Source: Enterobacter sp. EA-1 | GTDB taxonomy: Bacteria; Pseudomonadota; Gammaproteobacteria; Enterobacterales; Enterobacteriaceae | Length of the DNA stretch: 64,000 nucleotides | Direction: 5' to 3' | Assembly (NCBI GenBank): GCA_002886105.1 | Contig: CP025776.1 | Location: 4,712,001 to 4,776,000, forward strand | Shown: one piece after another, positions 34,587-44,987 of the stretch | Numbering within the stretch: position 1 is the stretch's first letter | How the letters are laid out: each line of letters opens with the position of its first letter | The notes under the pieces: generated by a model | Seen by the model: only the letters and a program-made list of their open reading frames with translations | What the model was told of the DNA's origin: nothing | Database searches by the model: none | Position numbers and translations under genes: made by a program

Positions 34587-34885
34587 AGGAAACATCCCCT
34601 GAGAATTTTATTGTTCGTTCGCATGCGTGGTGGACAGTCCACTGCCGGTTAAACGTCATCTCCCTGTGCTGCGTTGTGGCAAGGGGGCCACAAAAAAGCA
34701 AACGTTTAACTCCGCGCATACAACGGTTGGTCGAAAAAGGCAAACGATTATCCAGCGTTTAGATACCGCTTTTCAACTGAACTTTGCCGCTTTTCGCTAA
34801 ATTTCGCTTATGGTGATTAAGAAGTCATCGACAGATGCGCAAACGTTATCGTCGATGCGCAACTTTGCAACATTTTCGGATCATT
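34587..34885 (-). promoter_or_regulatory. ghxP promoter region
   Basis: 299 nt between the GST stop and the ghxP start, both on the minus strand. Besides the PurR box at 34696-34711 there are two weaker look-alikes, GGCAAACGATTATC near 34739 and GCGCAAACGTTATCGT near 34837. No gene seen. Confidence 0.6.
34696..34711. promoter_or_regulatory. PurR operator
   Basis: AAGCAAACGTTTAACT matches the PurR consensus ANGCAAACGTTTNCNT at all but one fixed position. Located 110 nt upstream of ghxP, a known purine-repressed gene in E. coli. Confidence 0.8.
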
Positions 34886-35555
34886 TTAGCCACCGGGAAG
34901 ATCGAACGGGCCGCCCTGAACGATGGCGCGTTGCTGTGCCGGACGCATTTCAATGCGCTTTTCCACGCCCGCAAGGCAGGCAGGTTATCCACCCCACCGC
35001 GCGACAGCAGCGCAAAGACCGGAAAACTCATCTGCATGTCCGCCATGCTCAATTGCTCCCCGGCAAACCAGCTATGGTGCGCCAGTTCCTCTTCAAGAAA
35101 ACGCGCATGCGTGGTGATTTGGCGGTTCAACCCGAGGCTTTCTGAACGCCATACGAAAGCAGCTTGCCGATACTGCGAATGCCAAATGGCACCGGAGGTT
35201 TACCCAGACTGGCGAAAACCAGCTTCATAAGTAACAACGGCATCAGCGATCCTTCCGCGTAGTGCAACCAGAAGAGGTAATCCAGCTTCTGCTGCATCGC
35301 CTGTGGCTTAAAGCGCTGCGCTGTGTCGTAGGTTTCCTGCAAATACTCCGGGGATCGCGCCCGATTCCGCGAGGATCAGCCCGTTATCTTCGATGACAGG
35401 GGATTTGCCTAACGGGTGTACTTTGCGAAGTGACTCCGGCGCGAGCATTGTTTTTCGCGCTGGTAGCGAACAATTTGATACGGCACGCCCAGTTCTTCTA
35501 AAGCCCAAAGAATACGCTGTGAGCGGGACTGATTCAGATGATGCACCGTAAGCAT
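34886..35555 (-). CDS. Glutathione S-transferase family protein
   Basis: About 222 residues. N-terminal thioredoxin-like domain starts MLTVHHLNQSRSQRILWAL, contains HPLGKSPVIEDNGLILAESGAI (glutathione-binding cis-proline and ES pair); C-terminal helical domain includes FAGEQLSMADMQMSFP. Breaks near 34927, 35140, 35347, 35455. Repairing the last one gives the end KRIEMRPAQQ...FDLPGG. Lies next to soxR, fitting a stress role, but not shown to be SoxS-regulated. Confidence 0.85.
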
Positions 35556-35689
35556 GTTTTTCTCCCGAGGATCCATATGAATTAACTATAGAAAATCGGC
35601 GCCGTTGCGGTTGGAAAGAGCGAAGAAAAAAAGCCTGAAAAAATTGCTCAAAAAAGTGGCAATTTTGCTGCGGTGACCTAGACTAAAAG

Positions 35690-35825
35690 TGTCAGCACAA
35701 CCCGGAACCTCCAACATGACGAGGCGTGCTGATGTCGGGGGAAACCCTCCTGCAACAGAGCGGGATAGAGAGAAAGACAAAGACGGAAAACGACTAAAGC
35801 GCCCCAACGGGCGCTTTAGTTTTTA
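35690..35825 (+). ncRNA. sraL: Small RNA SraL (RyjA)
   Basis: Sits behind soxR on the opposite strand, as SraL/RyjA does in E. coli and Salmonella. Features: a sigma-S-like -10 element CTAGACT at 35678-35684, a conserved-looking body (CAACCCGGAACCTCC, ATGACGAGGCGTGCTGAT, CGGGGGAAACCCTCC), and a terminator CTAAAGCGCCC/GGGCGCTTTAG followed by T-run. SraL is known to repress tig. The terminator stem also fits soxR read from the other side. Confidence 0.8.
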
Positions 35826-35831
35826 TGCATC

Positions 35832-36290
35832 TCAGTCGTCTTCCAACAGGCGCGCGCCGGTACCCTGCTGCCCAAGCTGGTCGCCGGGGGTTACGTAGCG
35901 GGCAGTCGCTGCGCGACAGGCAACCGCAACCAATACACCCATCCAGCTCATCACGTAACGCAACCAGTGTATGAATACGGCGATCCAGTTCTTCGCGCCA
36001 TTGGGACGACAGGTGTTTCCACTCTTTCGCACTGAGCGTGTGCCCTTCCGGCAAGACGCCGAACGCTTCACCGATGGTCGCCAGCGGAATGCCAATACGT
36101 TGCGCAATTTTGATGATTGCAACATAACGCAGTACATCGCGGGTGTAGCGCCGCTGATTACCGGTATTACGGGTACTTTTAATCAAGCCTTTGCTCTCAT
36201 AAAAGTGCAGCGCTGAGACGGCCACCCCGCTACGCTTCGCCACTTCACCGGGGCTCAGCAGGGCTTTTATACGCGGCATTCTCTTTCCAT
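35832..36290 (-). CDS. soxR: Redox-sensing transcription activator SoxR
   Basis: MerR-family [2Fe-2S] sensor, about 152 residues. Helix-turn-helix [20 protein letters not shown]; cluster cysteines [12 protein letters not shown]. Two small errors: a missing A at the start (expected MEKRMPRIK from ATG at 36290) and one near 35885 that garbles the tail, which repairs to [18 protein letters not shown]. Divergent from soxS. Confidence 0.96.
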
Positions 36291-36298
36291 AAAACCTC

Positions 36299-36329
36299 TT
36301 TACCTCAAGTTAACTTGAGGAATTATACT
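36299..36329 (+). promoter_or_regulatory. soxS promoter with SoxR operator
   Basis: SoxR box CCTCAAGTTAACTTGAGG at 36303-36320 is a perfect 18-bp palindrome, identical to that of E. coli. It lies in the spacer between -35 TTTACC (36299-36304) and -10 TATACT (36324-36329). The 19-bp spacer is the overlong one used by MerR-type activators. Confidence 0.95.
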
Positions 36330-36371
36330 CGCTCCCAGACAAAACGACGAATCGGGAAATGAGGAAGCTTT

Positions 36372-36695
36372 ATGTCCCATCAGCAAATTATTCAGACCCT
36401 TATTGAATGGATTGATGAACATATCGACCAACCAATGAACATTGATGTAGTCGCCAGAAAGTCAGGTTATTCAAAGTGGTATCTACAACGGATGTTCCGT
36501 ACCGTGATGCATCAAACGTTGGGCGACTATATTCGCCAGCGCCGTTTGCTGCTGGCAGCGGAAGCGCTGCGTACGACGCAACGCCCTATTTTTGATATTG
36601 CGATGGATTTGGGGTATGTCTCGCAGCAGACGTTTTCACGCGTATTTCGCCGGGAGTTTGACCGTACTCCCAGCGATTACCGACATCATGCCTGA
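36372..36695 (+). CDS. soxS: Superoxide-response regulator SoxS
   Basis: 107 residues, AraC-type with two helix-turn-helix motifs (NIDVVARKSGYSKWYLQRMF and PIFDIAMDLGYVSQQTFSRV). No effector domain, as usual; controlled by synthesis from the SoxR-activated promoter. No frame break. Confidence 0.98.
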   Translation: MSHQQIIQTLIEWIDEHIDQPMNIDVVARKSGYSKWYLQRMFRTVMHQTLGDYIRQRRLLLAAEALRTTQRPIFDIAMDLGYVSQQTFSRVFRREFDRTPSDYRHHA

Positions 36696-36707
36696 TGAGC
36701 GATCACT

Positions 36708-38272
36708 TTAACGACGGCGGCTGCTGCACCTCCAGCGTTTGAATTCCTGTGGCGGCAGCGCCCGGCAAAGTACCACCGGCAAAACTGAACGCCGCGTTTT
36801 AACAGCCAGTCACCTGCTCCGCCGTTTCCACCCCTTCCGCAATAATCTTCAGACGCAGGCTCTGCGCCATCTCGATAATGTGTTCGGCAATCAGGTGGCT
36901 GGTGCTGTTGGTGGTGAGCGTATCAATAAAGGATTTGTCGATTTTCAGGATATCGACATTAAGGGAGTAGAGATTGTGCAGGTTGGAGTAGCCAGTGCCA
37001 AAATCATCGATCGCCACTTCGTAGCCGGCTTTGGCGAAACGCCTGAATCACCGGCGTGGTTTTCGGCACATCGATAAACCCGCGTTCGGTCACTTCAATC
37101 TTGATTTGCCCGGCGCGTACGGCATGCGCCCGGGTTTTATTGGCAATTAACGAGATCAGGCGTGAAGAGTGGAAATCCGCAGCAGATAAGTTGATCGAGA
37201 TGTAGAGATCGGGAACCTGCGGCAGAAAATCGCCCAAATCATTAAAGACTTCATCGACGACATAATCGGTCACACGCTCGATCATGCCCTCTTTTTCCGC
37301 CAACGGAATAAATTCAGCCGGACTCATGACCTGACCGTTAAAACCCGGCCAGCGCAGCAACGCTTCTGCCCCTACGCACGTGCCACTTTTGATATCAATA
37401 ATAGGCTGGTAATGAAGGCAGAGCTGGCGCTTCGTTAATGCCCGGTGGAGCAGGCGGCGCGGGGAGTTAAATTCCTGCCGCGTTCGTGACCACAATAATA
37501 AGATGATCACGCTGCATACCATCCCCAACGGCAGGGTAAAGGTCACCCGGTGGTAAAAGGCCTGAAGATAGTGATCGCTGGAGGTCGACACGATAATAGC
37601 AATCGGCCGTTTGTCAGAGTGGGCGATCGTGTAAAAACGCGTGCCCTGCTGGAATGTCGAGTCATTCCGGTTCACCAGCTTCGACAGCGTACCGATATCC
37701 GTCGAGCGACTCACCGAGAAGAATAAATGGGTGACCGTATCGTAAACACCGTATGCCAGTTCATTATCCTCTGACATGACATCGCTATAGGCGAGCGGGT
37801 TAACCACTGCAACATAATTTCCACGCTGCATGTAGACCATTTTATAGCCAGCGTAAAAGGGGTATCCCGGTAGTAATAAATAGCAATATCAGGACGGCGT
37901 TTATACTCAGCTGGTGAAATAGCATACGGTTGTTCGGGCGTTATTACGCTCGAACACAAAAATTGCCCGCCGCGGGCATAAATTAAATCGGAGACATACA
38001 AACTGCCGCGCACGATATTGAGCATTGCAGCGCGATGCTCTGGCGTACAAATTTGACCTTGATATTTCTCTGCTGCTAAACGAACCGTATCCACCTGCTG
38101 AACTACCGCTTCCGTTTTATTTAGCGCCAGTTGAGCAAAGGAATGGAGTTGCGTGCCTGTTTCTTTTACCGCACGGATATGCGCAAACCATAGCGAGAGC
38201 ATCACCGGTAGTAGCACTACCGGGGATTATCCCAATGACCCAGAGCATCTTGCGACGCACGCTATGATTCAT
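36708..38272 (-). CDS. pdeC: Cyclic-di-GMP phosphodiesterase PdeC (YjcC)
   Basis: About 520 residues: membrane helix near the start, periplasmic CSS-motif sensor domain ([17 protein letters not shown]), second helix ([15 protein letters not shown]), then EAL domain ([52 protein letters not shown]). All catalytic motifs of an active EAL are present. Breaks near 36755, 36808 (ACTGG for ACCTGG), 37035, 37850. Lies beside soxS as in E. coli; the disulphide CSS domain senses periplasmic redox. Confidence 0.94.
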
Positions 38273-38515
38273 GTCCGCCTATATCCATGCATTTTATGTG
38301 CCTTTTAATTGTACGGCAGGATGCTTTGATAAACAGGTGATTACGTTGCATGAATCATGCGACATTAGCAACTGACTTTTTATCATTAAAAACCTAATAT
38401 TTGGTTATGACGATAATATTCGACCGTAAGCCAAACTAAAAGTCGGCTCAATGTTTATATTGAGGAAGATATTAATCCGTAGTTCAGGTTAGTTTTAACT
38501 TAATGCAACCGGGAA
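38273..38515. other. pdeC upstream region
   Basis: 243 nt, AT-rich, between the small-peptide gene and pdeC, all on the minus strand. Presumably holds the pdeC promoter. No further gene or repeat identified. Confidence 0.5.
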
Positions 38516-38599
38516 TCACTGATTAAGCCAAATTAACGACAGGATAAAAAGAACGGGCCATGCGGAAATTTTTTCATGCGGATTTTGAGTTTCCTTCAT
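38516..38599 (-). CDS. Putative 27-residue membrane peptide
   Basis: Intact ORF of 28 codons that begins 11 nt after the stop of the diguanylate cyclase and is preceded by a perfect Shine-Dalgarno AGGAGG at optimal distance. The peptide starts MKETQNPHEKIS and continues into one hydrophobic stretch (AWPVLFILSLIWLNQ), a typical small inner-membrane protein. Too short for usual annotation. Position suggests cotranslation with the cyclase. No homologue recognised; function unknown. Confidence 0.55.
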   Translation of the reverse strand: MKETQNPHEKISAWPVLFILSLIWLNQ

Positions 38600-38609
38600 A
38601 ATCCCTCCT

Positions 38610-40023
38610 TTATTTATAAAAGGCTCCGGCAATCACGGTTTTACTGCGTCCGGCGCGCTTCGCATCGTACAGTGCATTGTCTGCAAGCGTAAGTAAAACT
38701 GAAGTATCCGCACCGGTCACTGGTGACAAATACTAAACCAGCGCTAAAGGATAAGGTGATCTTTTCACCAATGCTTAATAATGGCGTTTGCGTTAAGGCA
38801 GCACGCATTTTTTGGCTAAAACGTAATGCAGATCGGCTGCTGGTGTACGGCATTAAAATCAGAAATTCCTCACCACCCAGTCGTCCAAAAAAACCCGAGG
38901 AGGGATCGCTGTGCTCACGGACCTTATCGCAGAAATGGATCAGCGCCGCATCACCCGTGAGGTGTCCCCAGCGATCGTTGATATTCTTGGAAGTGATCAA
39001 GATCGAGCATTAACAGACTGAAATGACTGCGCGGATCGCTCGGGTTGCAACTTATCAACGACGCTTTTAAATGTTGCAGGATAGCAAATCGATTGTAGCA
39101 TCCCGTCAGATCGTCAATGGTGGCTTTTCTCTCCAACTGCTGCTCCGCCTTTTTACGCTCGGTGATATCCAGCCCGATACTGAGGATGGAATGATCGGGC
39201 AGCAGGATGTTTGACCACAGCACGGTCAGTACCGGCCGTCACGACGTACAGGATGCCACTCGTGCATGTCTACAGCCGGGGAAGTATTAACCGAAGCGCG
39301 AACTTGCTGGCGCACCAGTGGATCAGGGAAAAACAATGCTAATGGATCGGGCTGCTGGTTGAGTTGTTCCGGTGCTCCAGCCGAAGAGGCGTTCGCATTC
39401 GCCATTCCATAAAATACAACGGTTATTTTTATCAAAGGAATTCATTAATACCGGAGCGCGATCAAATAACACTTTATATTGTGCAATAACATGCTGCATC
39501 TCTTTCGCAGCGCGATCCCGTGAAATAATCTCCACGAGAAAACCCTTCAGTTTTTCGACTAAAATAATCACGACGCTTTTCATCACGGATAATGATAAAG
39601 CTGGCTGAGGAAATGCCATAAAGAAATAACCGCTAAGACCAGAATCCTGCATATGCAATTTACACAGAATGCCACTCTTTAATTTATTGCCAATGGTAAT
39701 ATTCGCAGGAAATAATAATGTACCAACATGACGTCGCCAACAAATAATGCGCCGAGGCACGCGGGTTTCGCCGTAACTGTGACTGCTGCAGCAACGTTTT
39801 CGCATCCTGCAATGTGCATGCTATCTCACCCACGCTGGTGAGCTGCAGCTCCCCCCTCTTGCTCGACCAGCACCCATGAAAGGTTTGCGCCCAAAGCCGC
39901 ATTGATACCCCGAAGGATCTCTTCCAGCGAACGTTTCCCGGTCAGCCACGGCATCAGTTTCGCCAGCAGCGCCAGCGCCGCGGTCCCATCTCCCAAAGGT
40001 GCGGCGGAAATCTCTGTTTTCAT
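38610..40023 (-). CDS. PAS-GGDEF diguanylate cyclase
   Basis: About 470 residues. N-terminal GAF-like region (SLEEILRGINAALGANLSWV), PAS domain (FDRAPVLMNSFDKNNRCILW, then PAC ILSIGLDITERKKAEQQLE), GGDEF domain (ATIDDLTGCYNRFA, MLDLDHF, FFGRLGGEEFLILMP, YDAKRAGRSKT). GGEEF active site is complete, so it should make cyclic di-GMP. Frame breaks near 38722, 39005, 39240, 39383, 39700, 39855. No membrane helix, so cytosolic. Sits between pdeC and yjcB, where E. coli has no such gene; it makes an antagonistic pair with pdeC. Confidence 0.85.
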
Positions 40024-40566
40024 GTTTTATCATTCGCAGGTTATTAAGCACCAGACCGCCACCGGAATGATTGAATCAGGAAGAAAAAGTAACACCCACG
40101 AATTAGCAGCAGGCGAAAAACAACACTGAACGACGTAACGAAATCGTGCCAGTACAGAATATATCGCTTAAAAATCAAATCCCCCTGAATAATCACTCAC
40201 AGGTAAATAATACTGTCCAGAAAAGCATAATAGATGTTTTTGTGAACTGTAAATATTGTAGCAATTAGTCTGCTAAATATTCACGGCAGGGTATGAATAA
40301 ATTTAAGTTAAATCACTTTCCGCCCCGATTAAATATATCCGTAAGACAATAACGGTATAACGCAGGCCAACAAATCGACGAAAAAGAGACAAAAGGCCTG
40401 TTTTCACGCTGGCGAATAAACAACCAAGTGTGATATAGTTCACACATTCCTGAAATGGAAAACACTGTTTCACTTTGTTGTGCTACTCCGCGGACGCCTG
40501 CGTCATCTCTGCCACTCGCGCATAACGCCAGTCCGCCCGGTATTTGATTCTTCTGAGGATGGTTTC
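40024..40566. other. Intergenic region upstream of yjcB
   Basis: 543 nt, AT-rich, between divergent genes. The left part holds the cyclase promoter; the right part a CRP-type site (40429-40444) and the yjcB promoter. No supported gene found in either strand. Confidence 0.5.
40429..40444. promoter_or_regulatory. Perfect CRP-binding site
   Basis: TGTGATATAGTTCACA equals the CRP consensus TGTGA-N6-TCACA. Lies 123 nt before the yjcB ATG and about 400 nt before the cyclase start on the other strand, so yjcB is the likelier target. Confidence 0.75.
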
Positions 40567-40851
40567 ATGGCAACCTTTACCACCAGCGTCGTGTTGTTGC
40601 GCTGGCAGATATTGAGCGCAGTTTTGATGTTTATGGCCAGCACGCTGAACATTCGCTTTCGCAGAGCAGACTATATTGGTCTTGCGGTGATCAGCAGCGG
40701 TCTGGGTTTAGCCGCAGCATGCTGGTTTGCCACCGGCCTGCTTGGCATTACGGTTGTAGACTTTTCCAACATCTGGCACAACCCTCGGGTTGTGGTGATG
40801 GAGGAAATCTCCCGCAAAGCACCGCCAGAGTGGCCGATGGTCATTACCTGA
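40567..40851 (+). CDS. yjcB: Inner-membrane protein YjcB
   Basis: 94 residues, matches E. coli YjcB (MATFTTSVVLLRWQILSAV start; TLNIRFRRADYIGLAVISSG core; PPEWPMVIT end). Two or three membrane helices. Function unknown. In E. coli it lies between pdeC and ssb; here a cyclase separates it from pdeC and ssb does not follow. Confidence 0.93.
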   Translation: MATFTTSVVLLRWQILSAVLMFMASTLNIRFRRADYIGLAVISSGLGLAAACWFATGLLGITVVDFSNIWHNPRVVVMEEISRKAPPEWPMVIT

Positions 40852-40854
40852 TGA

Positions 40855-40882
40855 AAAAGAGCGCCGACAGGCGCTTTTTTTT
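40855..40882. terminator. Bidirectional terminator after yjcB
   Basis: Stem AGCGCC/GGCGCT with GACA loop, A-run before and eight T after. Serves yjcB and, from the other side, may help end the ABC importer operon. Confidence 0.85.
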
Positions 40883-40939
40883 CATCCCAAACAGCCTGTT
40901 AGCATACCTTCACCACGCCAGAAGCGCGCCCATATCCGC

Positions 40940-41760
40940 CTATTTCCCCAGCTTTGACAACATTTCCGGTCGCATAAATTTTTGAATAATCAGCATAAAG
41001 AGCACTGATGGCACCCAGCAGGATCAACGCCGTAATGGATGAGACCTCGTAATTGCCGGACATACTGGCGGTATAGAGCAGGATCGGCAGCGTGGTAATG
41101 TCCGGCGCGCCAACAAAGAAGGTGGCGGTAAACTCATCCAGCGATTCAAGAAAAACAAAGATGCTGGCGGCAATCAGCCCGGGCGCGGCCTGCGGCAGAA
41201 CGATATGGAAAAGGTGTACACCGACCCCGCGCCAAGATTGCGCGATGCGCGCGCCAGCAGCGGATCGACGGATGAAAACGCCGCCACGCTGATCCAGATG
41301 GAGTACATCAAACCATGCACACTGTGCACCAGCACCACACCGGCCACGGTGCCATTTAAGCCCCACTGATAAAACAGACGCGCCACATTCATATACACCG
41401 TCAGGTTCGGGAATGCCTGCGGGATCAGAAACAGCAGCATAAAGAAGGCGCGCAACGGCATGGAGCGCTGCGCCAGCGCATACCCCGCCGGCACCGAAAT
41501 GACCAGCAGACGATCACTGCCAGCACCGCAATCAGTACGCTTATCGACAACGATCCGGAAACATCGCTGTAAGGGCTAAAGACTGGCCCCAGTACTTCAG
41601 CCCCCATTGCCCCCGGTAACGCATGGGGAAAGAACCAGCTCTCCGCCACCGTCCAGATCAACAGGTTAAGCAGTGGGCCAAACAGCGCCAGTACCAGAAA
41701 CGTCAACAGCAGCGTTTGCAGAATAAAGCTGCCGCGAATTTTATGCCGGATAGTGCTCAT
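40940..41760 (-). CDS. ABC importer permease 2 (putative phosphoester uptake)
   Basis: About 273 residues with six membrane segments; binding-protein-dependent permease of the PotC/FbpB type. The EAA loop is in ASRNLGAGSVYTFFHIVLPQ. Breaks near 41000, 41210, 41512. Repair at the C terminus gives LFMLIIQKFMRPEMLSKLGK. Start overlaps the stop of permease 1 (TGATG). Last gene of the operon. Confidence 0.87.
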
Positions 41761-42593
41761 CACCGGGCTCCTTTGGTTTGCAGGCTGTGGCGTAAATAGA
41801 ACCGTGACAACAGGGCGCAAATCAGATATGAAATTACCCCCCATCGCGTTGGCAACCGGGTAGTCACCATAGGAGTTAACGCGAAACGCCATATCGACGG
41901 TCATCATCGTTGGCGTACCGGTGCCGATCATCAACGGCACCGAGAGCACCGACATCATGGTTACAGTGGAGAGCACCGTCGCCACGCCAATCGTTGGCAT
42001 CACCTGCGGCAAAATAATGTCGAAGAGAATGCGCAGCCGCGACGCGCCAAGATTTTTCGCCGCCAGAATGTGCGACGGATCCACCGCCGACATCGCTCCG
42101 CAAATCAATAACGTTGAGAACGCCATCTGTTTCCCAGACAAAGGTAATGATGATCCCGCTCCAGCCCAACAGCGAGGTGGTATCCATGGGTGTGAGTATG
42201 CCTCAGGCCACCAGCGCATTATTCATCAGGCCGTTTTTCGCCAGAAACGTCCGCATCATTTGCGCGGTAACAATAAAAGGAATAAACAGCGGCAAGCGGT
42301 ATAAAAAAGGCCAGCGCTTTCACGATCCGCCGATAAGGCGAAAGGACAATCACCGCCGAAAGGGTGATGGACAACAGCAGCAGGATCGCCAGCGACGCCA
42401 GCACAATCACGACCGTGAACAGGATATCGTTCGAATACAGGGTCAGCACTTTCGCAAAGTGCATCAGCGTCAGGTGATGTGTGTCGCGGGTAAAAGCAGA
42501 AATCAGTGAAAAACCCAGCGGCCAGAGAAAAAACACCGCGATCATCAGCGTGGCCGGGGCAACCAGCAGTAAATATTTCGTTGCGTGTCGCAT
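41760..42593 (-). CDS. ABC importer permease 1 (putative phosphoester uptake)
   Basis: About 278 residues, six membrane segments (PATLMIAVFFLWPLGFSLIS at the start). The EAA loop is AAKNLGASRLRILFDIILPQ. Breaks near 41838, 42125, 42205, 42298. Forms the membrane channel with permease 2. Sequence alone does not give the substrate. Confidence 0.87.
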
Positions 42594-42658
42594 GATAAAC
42601 CTGGAGTCGTTGCCGCAAAAGATGCCCGCAGCCACAGCGCTGCGGACACCAAGGTTAA

Positions 42659-43811
42659 TCAGTTCGATACCTGACTTTCGTAGCCTTCTTTGATATCGGT
42701 GAAGTACTGATTAATCGGGAAGCTTTTACCGTATTTCGCTAAATCTTCTGGCGAAATTTCAGCAAACAGTTTCTGCCGGTGGCCTCATCCAGCTTGCCTT
42801 TGACGTATTGCGCATCAATACCCGGATACCAGTTAAACTGTTTTACGATCCCCTGCGCCTGAACATCCGGACTGGTGGCCAGCGCGATAAACTCCTGCGC
42901 CAGTTTTGGCTGCGCTGCATGTGCAGGCACGACGTAATACATCGGCTGGCGCCCGCATGCCGGGGGGAGATCAACGCCAGCTTGATGGACGGCGGAAGCT
43001 TGCCCTGATCTTTTCCAGCTATAGAACATGTCCACCCACACCGGCCCCATAGTGATCTCGCCACGGCTTAGCATATCCAGCGTTCCGGCGTTGCCCGGCG
43101 TAAAGGTCACGTTCTTATTGAATTCTTTCAGTTTGGTCCAGCTCCTGGCCCCACTCTTTTCCACGCCTTTGTCATACGGCAGCGCAGACAAACGCTGTGC
43201 ATCCGTGCCGTAGGCATACATCCAGCCCACCACAAAACTCACACCGGACATGCCGTTTTTAATGCCGTTATAGCCAAACGCTTTCGGGTTCTGTTGCGAC
43301 CACTGCACCAGCTCGTCATAGGATTTCGGCGGCGTTTTGATCATATCGCTGTTAAACGCGATCGCCGTCTGGCTCAAAAACATCGGCATCACGTAACCAT
43401 CAACATTCACGCCAAGGGCGTTTTTGGCATTTTCCGCTGTGACCATCGAACCGGTATTGATGGCCCGGCGATATTTCTCCAGCAATCCTTTTTCCACCAG
43501 TTGCCCACCCACAGCCCTCGGGGTGAACCACCGCTACATCGATATCCCAGTTTTTCGCGCCACTTTCTTGCTGAGCGGTCAGTTTCTCCATAATTTTGTT
43601 TGATCCGGCATCCCCGGCCCGGTTCCGACCACCTGCACTTTCACGCCGGGATGGGCAGCCTCAAACTTCGGCCCCAGCCAGTTTTCACGTAGTCCACCAT
43701 ATTTTGATCGCCCGCCGTCGCGACATTCAGTACCGTTTCGGCATTCGCAGCGTGTATTCCATAGCCCAGACAGAGTGTGGCTATTACAGCAAGTTTCGTT
43801 TTTACGGACAT
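42659..43811 (-). CDS. Periplasmic solute-binding protein of the importer
   Basis: About 383 residues, type II binding-protein fold (PotD/FbpA-like cluster D). Signal peptide MSVKTKLAVIATLCLGYGIH with AANA-ET cleavage. Segments VLNVATAGDQNMVDYVK, HPGVKVQVVGTGPG, VMPMFLSQTAIAFNSDMIK, MGPVWVDMFYSWKDQGKLPP. Breaks near 42680, 42775, 42960, 43015, 43150, 43515, 43600 and 43685. Determines the substrate, which is unknown; the neighbouring phosphoesterases hint at a phosphorylated compound. Confidence 0.87.
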
Positions 43812-43860
43812 GATGTATCCCCGGTGAAAAGAGTGTGTCGGTTGGCATTACAAAGCGGTT

Positions 43861-44837
43861 TCAAAAAACATGCAGTGCGGGCTGCGGCACATGCAAAATG
43901 ACGTTCGAGCGGGTGGGCCAGCATTGCGGCGAATCCGCCAGTAATAACTGCCCGTCGCAACGAACGCTATGACGGTACTGGTGACCGAGAAATGCGCTCT
44001 CTTCCACCACACCGTCCAGCAATAATCCTTGTGCATCAGGCGGTAAAGACGCCCCGTGGATGGTCACATCGGCGCTACGAAAATAGAGCGTTTCCCCACG
44101 CGCATCCGGGCAGGTAATGCAGTTATCCGCCCCCATAAAATCGGCGACAAATGGCGTTGCCGGGCGGTGGTAAATCGCTTCTGGCGTGCCGATTTGTTCG
44201 ATGCGACCACGGTTAAGCACCGCAATACGATCCGCCATCACCAACGCTTCCTGTTGGTCGTGGGTGACAATCAGCGAGGTAAACCCCAGCCGCTTTTGCA
44301 GCGCTTTTATTTCGTGGCGCACATTGAGGCGCACTTTGGCGTCCGAGGGTTTGACAGAGGTTCATCCAGCACCGGAGGACGTCCGGTTCAATGGCCAGCG
44401 CGCGCGCCAGCGCCACACGCTGTCGTTGCCCACCAGAAAGCGCGGTAACTTTGATATCCGCATAACCGTCAAGATTGACGATCTTTAATAATTCCTGCAC
44501 CCGCTGTTGGATCGCCTCTTTTTCCAGCGCCGAACCTTCAATCCATAGCCAATATTTTGTGCAACGGTAAAATGCGGCCACAGCGCATAACTCTGGAACA
44601 CCATGGTGATATTTCGCTGTTCCGGCGTACTGTGAGTAATATCCCGACCGGCAATTGCTATCTCGCCCGATCGCACCGGAATGAATCCACATAATGCATT
44701 GAGAAGTGTGGTTTTTCCGCAACCTGATGGCCCAAGCAGCGCGATCATTTCGCCTTTTCTACCGACAAATGAATATCGTGCAGGACGATGTTATCGCCAT
44801 AGCCAATTTTCAGATTTTCGATTTGCAAATAACTCAC
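43861..44837 (-). CDS. ABC importer ATPase (PotA/UgpC type)
   Basis: About 325 residues. Walker [12 protein letters not shown], signature [17 protein letters not shown], Walker B region VLLLDEPLSNLDAKVR (broken near 44365), H-loop [15 protein letters not shown], and a C-terminal TOBE domain. Start is GTG at 44837 ([13 protein letters not shown]). First gene of the importer operon, transcribed away from the LacI-type operator. Breaks near 44365, 44540 and 44755. Confidence 0.9.
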
Positions 44838-44869
44838 GGGCGATCCTTTTATTCACTCTTTTATCGTCG

Positions 44870-44885
44870 ATGAACACGTGTTCAT
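44870..44885. promoter_or_regulatory. LacI-type operator, perfect 16-bp palindrome
   Basis: ATGAACACGTGTTCAT is its own reverse complement and has the central CG typical of LacI/GalR operators. It lies in the 150-nt gap between the divergent importer operon (starts 44837) and hydrolase-lacI-phosphatase operon (starts 44988), so the LacI protein encoded at 45743 is the obvious ligand. Confidence 0.75.
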
Positions 44886-44987
44886 TTATTTGTAAAAAAA
44901 TGCAACTTTGCACCGACATTATGTGAGCCTACTTTGTCGTCTATTTGTGACAATTTGATTAAGTCATCAATAAATTTGGTGGGCGAA

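Noticed and set aside
44934-44987. Longer N terminus of the MBL-fold hydrolase from the ATG at 44934
   Set aside because: The 18 extra residues have no counterpart in the fold, whose first strand begins at MKIDVLGCG; a ribosome site precedes 44988.
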